This document shows, one piece after another, positions 22,790 through 31,265 of a DNA stretch of 64,000 bases. The stretch is from Chrysemys picta bellii (lineage: Eukaryota > Chordata > Testudines > Emydidae): positions 106,452,434 to 106,516,433 of the forward strand of contig NC_088795.1 in NCBI RefSeq assembly GCF_011386835.1. The letters run 5' to 3'. The notes beneath the pieces are model-generated. The model ran no database searches and was not told where the DNA came from. It worked only from the letters and a program-made list of their open reading frames with translations. The stretch's first letter is position 1, and each line of letters begins with the position of its first letter. The position numbers and the translations under genes are program-made.

Positions 22790-23959
22790 TTGTCATACAG
22801 GCTTTCCTTTTCCACATCTGATTAATCCATGCCAAAGGGTGATGATCAGTCAGTAGGAAAAATCCTGTTCCCATTAAATAATATCTGATGGCGTCCAAAG
22901 CCCATTTTATGACACTCACTTTTTTCAATAGTTGAATAATTTCATTCTGAATGAAATAATTTTTGACTAATGTAAATTATGGGGTGTTTTTTTCTCTTCT
23001 ACTTCCTGGCTCAATACAGCTCCAAGGCCTGCTTCTGATGCATCAGTGTGGACAGTAAAAGGCTGGGTGTAATCAGGACTATGCCAATGCTGGATCATTG
23101 CAAAACTTGTGCTTCATGATACTAAAGCTTGAATGTCACACTTTTAACTCTATCAGGCTTCTTTTTTCTGATCTCTTACAATATATTTATAACGAGTCTT
23201 GAATGGCTGCAAATTATTATTAGGGCTGTCAATTAATCACAGTTAACTCATGAGATAAACAAAAAAAATAATCATGATTAAAAATTGTGATTAATTGCAC
23301 TGTAAAACAATAGAATACCAATTGAAATTTATTAAATATGTTGGATGTTTTTCTACATTTTCAAATATATCTATTTCAATTACAACACAGAATATGAAGT
23401 GTGCAGTGCTCACTTTATATTATTTTTGATTGTAAATATTTGCACTATAAAAATTATAAACAAAAGAAATAGTATTTTTCAATTCATCTCATACAAGTAC
23501 TCATACAATCTTTGTATCATGAAAGTGCAACTTACAAATGTAGGGTTCTTTGTTACATAACTGCACTCAAAAACAATGTAAAACTTTAGTGCCTACAAGT
23601 CCACTTAGTCCTACTTCTTGTTCAGCCAATCGCTAAGATAAATAAGTTTGTTTACATTTATGGGAGATAATGCTGCCCACTTCTTAATTACAATGTCACC
23701 TGAAAGTGAGAACAAGCATTTGCATGGCACTGTTGTAGCTGGTGTTACAAGTTATTTATGTGCCAGATGCACTAAAGATTCATATGCCTCTTCATGCTTT
23801 GGCCATCGTTCCAGAGGACATGCTTCCATGATGATGATGCTTGTTAAAAAAAAATGTGTTAAGTTTGTGACTGAACTCCTTGGGGAATAATTGTATGTCT
23901 CCAGCTTTGTTTTACCCACATTCTGCCATATATTTAATGTGCTAGGTCATCATCCGAGA

Positions 23960-24480
23960 CTGCTATGACATGTTGTTCATTTAAGGAACATTGCAAATTT
24001 GACAAAATGCAAAGAAGATATCAATGTGAAATTTCGAAAGATAACTACAGCACTCAACCCAAGTTTTAAGAATCTGAAGTGCCTTCCAAAATCTGAGCGG
24101 TATGAGGTGTGGAGCATGCTTTCAGAAGTCTTAAAAGAGCAACACTCTGATGCGGAAACTACAGAACCCAAACTACCAAAAAAGAAAATCAACTTTGTTG
24201 GTAGCATCTGACTCATGATGATGAAAAGGAACATGTGTCAGTCTACACTGCTTTGGATGGTTATCAAGCAAAACCTGTCATCAGCATGGATGCATGTCTC
24301 CTGGAATGGTGGTTGCATCTGGTATGCAAATATCTTGCGACACTAGCTACAAAAGTGCCATGCAAATTCCTGTTCTCACTTTCAGATGACATTGTAAGTA
24401 AGAAGCAGGTAGCATTATCTCCTCTAAATGTAAACAAATTTATTTGTCTGAGCAATTGGCTGAACAAGAACTACGACTGA
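23960..24480 (+). pseudogene. hAT transposase C-terminal part, broken
   Basis: The frame 23999-24211 reads KFRKITTALNPSFKNLKCLP and a lysine-rich KLPKKKINF stretch. It continues after a frameshift at about 24205-24480 with a C-terminal hATC dimerisation domain: VCKYLATLATKVPCKFLFSL, then DIVSKKQVALSPLNVNKFIC and LSNWLNK. The family-typical PCERLFS core reads PCKFLFS, and about 30 bp upstream of it (still present in the antisense left arm) are missing. The N-terminal BED finger and catalytic core are absent, so this copy is non-autonomous. Confidence 0.9.
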
Positions 24481-24614
24481 TTGGACATGTAGGCACTAAA
24501 GTTTTACATTGTTTTATTTTTGAATGCAGGGGGTTTTGTGCATAATTCTACTTTTGTAAGTTCAACTTTCAGGATAAAGAGATTGTACTACAATACTTGT
24601 ATTAGGTGAATTGA

Positions 24615-26823
24615 TGCTGAAATCGAGCAACTCATCAATGATGAGAGAATGGCATTTTGTGCTTGGCAGAATGACATAAATTGTAATATAAAGAGATAAA
24701 CCCATGCCAAGCTGAGGGTGGAAGTACAATGTAAAACCAGAGAACTTAAGAACAAATGGTGGACTGAGAAAGCACAAGAACTCCAACATCTCGCAGACAT
24801 CCACAATACATGTGGTTTCTTTAGTGCCACTAAGGCTGTTTATGGGCCAATTTGTCATGGTATGAATCCTCTTTGCTCTAAGGACAGAACCATACCGCTG
24901 AAGGACAACAAAGCCATCAATTCTCATTGGAAAGAACATTTTGAAGATCTCCTTAACCATAATTCTATGGTTGTAGATTAAGTCCTTGAGCAAATCCCTC
25001 AATGACCATTTCGGGACGAACTCGGACATCCCCCCAATTTGTATGAGCTACACAATGCCACCATGCAGATGCAGAACAACAAAGCAGCAGGTCTAGATGG
25101 GATCCCTGCTGAAATCTTTAAAAACGGTGGACCAGAGCTAATTTGGCAGCTTTACATGCTTATCCTTAAAATCTGGATAAAGGAGGAGATTTCCAGTGAA
25201 ATGAGGGATGCCTTGATTGTCACCATCTTCAAGAAAGGGGATGAAGTGGATTATGGAAATTATTGTATCTCCTTCCTTGCCATTGCAGGCAAAGTTATGG
25301 CCGGATCCTTGCAACCTGCTTTCTGCCCCGTGAGAAGAAATTTTACCGGAGTCACAGAGTGGTGTCTGACTATGTCGTGGAACTGTGGATATGATCGTCA
25401 CAGTACGGCAGCTGCCAGAAAAGTGTCGGGAGCAAAACCAACCACTGTACATTGCTTTTATTGATCTAACTAAAGCCTTTGACTCAGTGATTCGCCATGC
25501 CCTCTGGACTTTACTTTCTAAGATTGATGTATATATCAGGATATCCAATGTCCTAAAATTGCTTCATGATAACATGAAGGCAACTGTTCTGAGCAGCACT
25601 GGCTCCCAGAGTGAACCTTTCAACATACAAAAAGGAGCCAAACAGGACTGTATCAGCATTCCAATCATGTTTGCGGGTTTTATTGCTGTCATTCTTTACC
25701 TAATTGCTGGGAAGTTTACAGCTGGTGTTGAAATCACTTACAGAATGGATGGAAAACTGTTCAAGCTTAGCAGGCTGAAAGCTAAGAGTAAGATTTCCAC
25801 AACATCTATTGTGGAACTTCAGTATGCTGATGACAACGCAATCTTTGCCCACTCTGGGAAAGATCTTCATATGATCTTGAATGTGTTTGCCGATACTTAC
25901 GCATGTCTTGGTCTCTCTCTTAATATCAAGAAGATGAAAGTGCTCTATCAGCCCTCTCCAAATGAGGTACTACATGCCCCATCTATCAAAATCAATGGAG
26001 TGGCACTGGAGAATTTTGATCATTTCCTCTATCTTGGAAGTCATCTTTCATCCAAGGCAGATATTGATGCAGAAATTCAACATCGCCTGAGCTGTGCCAG
26101 TGTAGCTTTTTCTTGTTTACGGCACAGGGTCTTTGAAGATCACGACATTCAAACAGATACCAAGCTTCTTGTTTATCAAGCTGTTATTCTCCCAACACTG
26201 TTGTACGGGTCTGAAACTTGGACAACATATAGACACCACTTGAAAGTCCTTGAGAGGCACCATCAACACTGACTTTGTAAGATTCTGAAGATCAAATGGG
26301 AAGACAGGAGCACCAATATTAGTGTTCTGGAAGAGGAAAAGACCACCAGTATCGAGGCAATGATCATCCATCAGCAATTCTGCTGGACTGATAACATTGT
26401 CCAGATGCCAGACCATCACCTCCCAAAACAGGTCCTGTTTTCTCAGCTGAAAGATGGGTACCGTAATGTGGGTGGACAACGGAAGCATTATAAGGACTTG
26501 CTGAAGGACAACGTAACAAAATGTAATATTGACATTGATACTTGGGAGACACTTGCCCAGGATTGCTTAAAATGGAGTGAAGTCCTACGTGATGGTCCTC
26601 TGCATTTTGAACTTGCTCGCCGACAAGCCGAAGAGCACAAGAGGCACAGGAGGAAGGAGATACTGGTGTCCAGTAATGGTCAACAGCCTCCTGCTGAGCC
26701 TGAAAACATCTGCCCTCATTGTAATAGAACTTGTGGCTCAAGGATTGGCCTTATTAGCCACCTGAGGACCCATAACTCCCATGGAAGATGATCATACTCG
26801 GTAACGAGTGATTGCCCATCATC
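24615..26823 (+). mobile_element. Non-CR1 LINE, 2.2 kb, 5'-truncated, 11-bp TSD
   Basis: A non-LTR retrotransposon inserted in the right arm of the hAT element. AGGTGAATTGA flanks it exactly (24604-24614 and 26824-26834), and removing the insert rejoins the hAT arm. The 3' end is GATTGCCCATCATC, a short ATC-like repeat instead of poly(A). It is clearly different from CR1 in protein sequence and in its C-terminal zinc finger. I do not assign the clade. Confidence 0.93.
24718..26791 (+). pseudogene. LINE reverse transcriptase with C2H2 finger, frameshifted
   Basis: Pieces of one protein lie in four frames: 24718-24981 (linker before RT), 25039-25464 (MQNNKAAGLDGIPAEIFKNG, the start of RT), 25385-26272 (the RT core) and 26360-26791 (C-terminus). 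The core has YIAFIDLTKAFDSV with the first catalytic aspartate and LQYADDNAIFAHS with an intact YADD. It is followed by FDHFLYLGSHLSS and LLYGSETWTTYRHHLKVLER. The end, ICPHCNRTCGSRIGLISHLR then TH, is a C-x2-C-x12-H-x3-H finger, probably for nucleic-acid binding. At least three frame breaks make it a pseudogene. The endonuclease is missing. Confidence 0.93.
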
Positions 26824-27522
26824 AGGTGAATTGAAAAATACTATTTCTTTTGTTTTTTACAGTGCAAATATTTGTAATCAAAAATAAAGAAAGCACTGTA
26901 CACTTTGCATATTGTATTGTAATTGAAATCAATATCTTTGAAAATGTAGAAAACATGCAAGAATATTTAATAAATGGTATTCTATTATTGTTTAACAGTG
27001 CGATTAATCACAATTATTTTAAATCATGCAATTATTCACGATTTTTAATTGCTTGACAGCCCTAATTATTACTATTAATTTGCTAGACCCAGAGATGATT
27101 TAATTGCTTCTTTGTGTACTGGGTACAGGAACCTGGAGTGCTCCTGCCTTAGCTCTTTCTGGGTGTACCAAACTATTATCCCCCAAATGGTGACATATTT
27201 TCCTTTCTGCAAATGCATAATTCATAGTACCAGTTGTAAATCCACCTGCTCTTAGTGGTCTAAAGACATTGTGCAATATTCTAAAGGATTGTACCTAACA
27301 TGGTTATGACATCAACAAGTTGTCAGATTTGTAAATGTCATTAAAAATCCATGGTTTACATTTTCAACTGTAACTAGAGACATTGGGTACCTCACTTTTT
27401 GGCCGAGACCTATGAAAGAGGCATCATATTCAGAAAGTGCTGAGAAACCACCATCTGAAAACTCCCTCCCTTTGAGGTGCTTCAAGTTGGCTTCCAAAAA
27501 CTGAAGCACCTATAATCTATCA

Positions 27523-27741
27523 AAAAGAAGAACAGGAGTACTTGTGGCACCTTAGAGACTAACAAATTTATTAGAGCATAAGCTTTCGTGGACTACAGCC
27601 CACTTCTTCGGATGCATATAGAAGAAGTGGGCTGTAGTCCACGAAAGCTTATGCTCTAATAAATTTGTTAGTCTCTAAGGTGCCACAAGTACTCCTGTTC
27701 TTCTTTTTGCGGATACAGACTAACACGGCTGCTACTCTGAA
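27523..27741 (-). mobile_element. Short retroposon, near-perfect inverted dimer, 15-bp TSD
   Basis: The left arm (27525 to about 27612) and right arm (about 27621-27710) are nearly perfect inverted copies, around a centre GGATGCATATAGAAGAAGTG. The extra CAGACTAACACGGCTGCTAC tail is on the right only, so the full 5' end lies there. ACCTATAATCTATCA flanks the body at 27508-27522 and 27742-27756, identical over 15 bp. The dimer therefore entered as a unit, and recently judging by arm identity. Confidence 0.92.
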
Positions 27742-27756
27742 ACCTATAATCTATCA

Positions 27757-28212
27757 GTAGTTTTAAATATTTAGGTCCATGCCTTCTTGACTTGTCATCT
27801 TCTATGCCTGGGACATCTTCCGTAAACCTGTGTACCATGCTACCTCCTTGTTTTTCTTCAGATTCTTCCTTAAAACTCACTATTTCCATTAGCCTTTCAT
27901 TGCTAAGTACAACCACAGTCTGAATACTGAAGAAGTTCTCTACTTTAATGCATTAGCTTATATTGTCTTAAAAATAATAAGAGAAGCTAACAGGATAAGC
28001 ATGTCCCCAAAGTGGCTTTTTTGAACCTCATACTTTCAGTCCCCATTTCCCCACCATACTCCTTCTGTACCTCCTGCTTTCTTGTTTAAACCAGAGGGAC
28101 CTATCAATTTTCATTTATTTGTAATGTCTATATACTCTGAGATGGTGAGATAGAATTAACAATCATTATTATAATATTTATACAAAATCTGTTCTCTCCA
28201 GTTTTTATTTTA
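27757..28212. other. No gene seen
   Basis: AT-rich unique-looking sequence without supportable features. Confidence 0.4.
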
Positions 28213-28220
28213 TCTATATC

Positions 28221-28597
28221 CAGGGCCGGCTCTGGCTTTTTTGCCGCCCCAGGCAAAAAAGCCGCCGGCCGCCCCCTCCCCCCCTGCGGGGGGGGGAGGG
28301 CAGCCGGAGCCCCGGGGGGAGGGCGGCGAGCCCCGGCGGGGGCTCCGCTCTCCCCCCGACGGCCAGAGCGCAGGGGGCAGGGCGGCGAGAGGGCGGCGAG
28401 CCCCAGCCAGGGCTCGCCGCTCTCCCCCCGGCCGCCGGGGGGAGGGCGCCGGGGGGAAGGGCGGCCAGAGCGCCAGGGGGAGGGCGGCGAGCCCGGCCGT
28501 GGTCCCACTCTCCCCGGGGGCCGGAGCGCCGCGCCGCCCCCCTCCAGGTGCCGCCCCAAGCACAAGCTTGGTGGGCTGGTGCCTGGAGCCGGCCCTG
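28221..28597. mobile_element. GC-rich hAT MITE, 8-bp TSD
   Basis: Starts CAGGGCCGGCTCTGGC and ends GGAGCCGGCCCTG, good inverted copies. The flanks TCTATATC (28213-28220) and TTTATATC (28598-28605) differ at one base. The interior is extremely GC-rich with G/C runs and supports three overlapping ORFs of about 140 codons on both strands, all attributable to base composition. It is a longer member of the family at 19916. Confidence 0.94.
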
Positions 28598-28605
28598 TTT
28601 ATATC

Positions 28606-28929
28606 AGTTAAAATATTAAGCATTTCTGGAGGGTCTACCTCTCCCAATGGAGCAGTCTATGGTTAGTGCCCCACACTCACTTTTCTTTACGTGAACACTG
28701 CTCCGACTAACATGGTAGGATGAAGGTGATTTTTGAAGATTTTATTCTTTGTATTTATTATTGTAACTATACGAAAAGCCAAAGGCCATAATCTGCCCCC
28801 CAAACTCATTTTATACAATTCCTTACTCACTACTGACTTCCGTGGAACTATTTGTACGTTAATAAAGTTGATAGAATCATGGTCTTTTACTAGACAGCTA
28901 GACAAAATTATTTTCTCACTAATTATTAG
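28606..28929. other. No gene seen
   Basis: Ordinary AT-rich flank. Confidence 0.4.
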
Positions 28930-29145
28930 ATTGTAAATTCTCATTTAGTTTGCAAGCCCTTTGGGGCCGGGACTGTGTCTTGCTATGAGTATGTACAGGG
29001 CCTAGCACAATGGCATGCGTCTGACGAAGTGGGTATTCACCCACGAAAGCTTATGCTCCAATACGTCTGTTAGTCTATAAGGTGCCACAGGACTCTGTTG
29101 CTTTTTACAATGGGACCCTAAGTGATACCATAATACTAATACATT
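28930..29145 (+). repeat. Old amniote interspersed repeat, split
   Basis: TGCAAGCCCTTTGGGGCCGG and GTACAGGGCCTAGCACAATG on the left join GACCCTAAGTGATACCATAA on the right once 29014-29106 is removed. Related copies lie near 29270, 30370, 38022 and (minus) 45776. Probably a SINE; exact class not assigned. Confidence 0.65.
29014..29106 (-). mobile_element. Short retroposon, 5'-truncated, 7-bp TSD
   Basis: The minus-strand body runs from AAAAAGCAACAG to GACGCATG. The same ACAATGG occurs at 29007-29013 and 29107-29113. It lacks the GTATCAGAGGGG start found in the full-length monomer, while the other end is intact. That pattern fits 5' truncation during reverse transcription. Confidence 0.82.
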
Positions 29146-29269
29146 TATAGTAATAACCAAACATTTTCTGAATTGGTAATTCCTTAGGCTTGGTAACTAA
29201 CATGGTCAGGCTTTTAAAAAAACAGTTTATAATAATAAACACTGTAGTCACTGTCACATAGGGAATGTC

Positions 29270-29350
29270 TTTTTGTTCTGAGATTGTATAATGCCTACCA
29301 CAGAGAGGTCCTGGTCCATGACTAGGGCTCTCAGGCACAATGGTACTACC
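29270..29350 (+). repeat. Old amniote interspersed repeat fragment
   Basis: AGAGGTCCTGGTCCATGACT and AGGGCTCTCAGGCACAATGG match the 3' half of the same family as 28930. Confidence 0.55.
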
Positions 29351-29950
29351 AATACTCTCACTGAAGTCATTTGAATATTGTAATCATGAAAACTAAATTC
29401 ATTATGTGAGTAAGCAGTGCAGGGTATAGATTTAAAATTACTGCTTAGTTTTATTACTATTATCAAAATTCTATGGTTCTCTTTTAAAAAAATAAGTTAG
29501 TTTTTCTTAATGATATTTGCTTTTAGAAATACAGTTTAATAGAGGAATACAAAAAAGTGAGAGGCAAAAAGAGTGAACATAAGAACAGTATGCATAATTT
29601 GAAATAACTATCTTAAGACTCCTAACTATGCAGCTACAGTGTGACAGACAGCTTTAAAAAAAAAAAAACACCCTAAGATTTTTCCCTTTTCCAGAGGCTT
29701 GTTAAGAAGTAGCACACAGAAAATGGGGGGGGGGGGGGGAGAAGGAATTGTGAAAGTGAATTGCAAAATAATTTTTCAGGTGATAAAAATTTTATAAATC
29801 TTCTGAGATGTGTTGATGTAGTTCTCATGCATGACTGTGATTGCATGTCACGTATAAATGCCAGGACTTCAGGACACCTAAAGGGAGGTTAGCTGTTTAG
29901 CAGCTTGACAATATAGCACTATGTTTGACTTAAAAAAAAATTGTACTTTG

Positions 29951-29952
<2 letters not shown>
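29351..29952. other. No gene seen; homopolymer tracts
   Basis: Contains an A-run near 29657-29668 and a G-run near 29726-29739. No coding or RNA feature. Confidence 0.4.
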
Positions 29953-30007
<55 letters not shown>

Positions 30008-30030
30008 CATACATACATACATACACACAC
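29953..30030. repeat. Compound (AT)n/(ACAT)n microsatellite
   Basis: About 24 perfect AT units to 30000, then ACAT units to about 30026. Long and uninterrupted, hence probably polymorphic. Confidence 0.97.
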
Positions 30031-30949
30031 CAGCCATTTTATGTTTACAGGACTCAGGGTGGATATAAATTGATTCCATCATTAAAATGATTATTAATCT
30101 GATTAGATACTCGGAGTTAATCACATGCAGTGGCATTTCTACTGTTCAGAGGATTTGAAAACAATGGCAGAACTCCCAGTTTCACAGATCCTGCTACACA
30201 AATCCACTATAGTCTTTCATTCAAATCCCTCCAGAAATGCACTTAATCCACAATATGTGAGTCCACAATATTATTAATAACTGTGGAGACAGATTCACAG
30301 TGAGTTTTCTAAAATGTAAGTTGTTTCCTCCTCTGGATTTTCAAGCATGTCCTTTCTTCTACATCTCTTTGTTAAGGATCAGCTCCTTGAGGCAGCGACT
30401 ATTATTATTTTTGTATCTTGGAGTGTGCTGGACACAATGTGAGCACTTAAATCATTAAGAAATATGAATTAAAATACAAAAATATGAATTGTAAAGTAAT
30501 TAAGGTTGTTACACACACAAAAAACACCTGTCACATGACAAAGATGTGGGTAGTTGTGCCTATTGGTTGGACCAGGAGTCAGTACCCAGGAATTGGAGCC
30601 CAAGGTCAGAACCAGAGTCAGAGGCCAGATGCCAAATCAAGGGTCAGAGCCGAAGTCAGAGATCAGGAATCAGAGCCAAAAGTGAGTCAAGGCTGGGTAC
30701 AACCAAGCACAGGAGCTATCACATCTATGAGCAAATGCTTTGAGCAGCAGCTGGACTGTTGCTGCTGCTGGGTTTAAGAGGGGGATGACTTTCAGCCAAT
30801 GAGGAGATGTAGCCACTCAGGCAGCCTACTGCAGGCCAGCTGTATGCCTTAGACTACCCAGAGATTGGCTCTGCTGCAGGGCCTCATTCCTGACAACACA
30901 TGACACAAACCCTCAAAATCAAAGAAATGAAATATTAAAGCACCTAATA
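30031..30949. repeat. Mixed: SINE fragment, degenerate GTCAGAGCCAGA array
   Basis: About 30368-30450 resembles the old amniote repeat (GATCAGCTCCTTGAGGCAGC). About 30560-30690 is a degenerate array of short GGTCAGAxCCAGAGTCA-like units in CA-rich sequence, followed by a CAGCTGG-rich block to 30895. The second part may belong to an LTR; ends not defined. The ORF 30484-30777 follows the array and is not a gene. Confidence 0.45.
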
Positions 30950-31265
30950 TATGATATCTACTCTTCCACCAATGGGACACTTACCATTACCATAGGAGGT
31001 GTTGACTTGTATATCAAAGATACTCTTGCAATGAGATTGAGATAGAAGTGGGAAGCTGACCTGTTGAAAGTCTCTGGGTATGGATAAAAGGAGTAAAAAA
31101 ACAGGCCTCATGTCATGATAGCTATTTACTATATACCACCTAACCAGAAAGAAGAGGTGGGTGAAGCTTTTTTTTCAAGCAACCTACAAAATCATCCAAA
31201 GCACAGGACAGGACATCAATTACCCAGACACCTGTTGGGAAAATAATACAGTAGGGCATCGATTA

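Larger units (their letters stand above)
23221..27064 (+). mobile_element. Foldback hAT DNA transposon with long inverted arms
   Basis: Ends are TAGGGCTGTCAATTAATCAC and its inverse ...GCTTGACAGCCCTA. The 8-bp flanks ATTATTAT (23213-23220) and ATTATTAC (27065-27072) differ at one base. The left arm, 23221 to about 23835, is the inverse of the right half (about 24264-24614 plus 26835-27064), so the terminal repeats are about 600 bp. They include the C-terminal coding part of the transposase, which therefore occurs twice, once antisense. A LINE (24615-26823) split the right arm later. Without it the element is about 1.6 kb. Confidence 0.93.
22790..27240 (-). pseudogene. Gypsy-type pol remnant (end of RT and RNase H), split
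   Basis: On the minus strand, 23070-23005 reads DYTQPFTVHTDASEAGLGAV and LSQEVE. This is the start of the RNase H-like domain of Ty3/Gypsy pol, with the TDAS catalytic region. About 22920-22800 reads VIKWALDAIRYYLMG and FFLLTDHHPLAWIN, the next conserved blocks. The reading is broken by frameshifts and a stop. Upstream sequence (end of RT) is displaced to 27065-27240 by the hAT insertion, where a weak LVHPERAKAGALQVP-like linker is legible. The copy is old and inactive. Flanking LTRs were not found. Confidence 0.82.

Noticed and set aside
23999..24480. A ZBED-like host gene derived from hAT transposase
   Set aside because: The element keeps its TIRs and 8-bp flanks, the frame is broken, and catalytic core and BED finger are missing, so it is a transposon copy and not a domesticated gene.
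28128..28666. Three overlapping ORFs of about 140 codons on both strands
   Set aside because: They lie in a GC-rich hAT MITE with few stop codons by composition, have proline/arginine/glycine-rich nonsense sequence and no recognisable domain.
30484..30777. A Q/E/S-rich 97-codon protein
   Set aside because: The reading follows a degenerate short tandem array (GTCAGAGCCAGA-like) and has no independent support.
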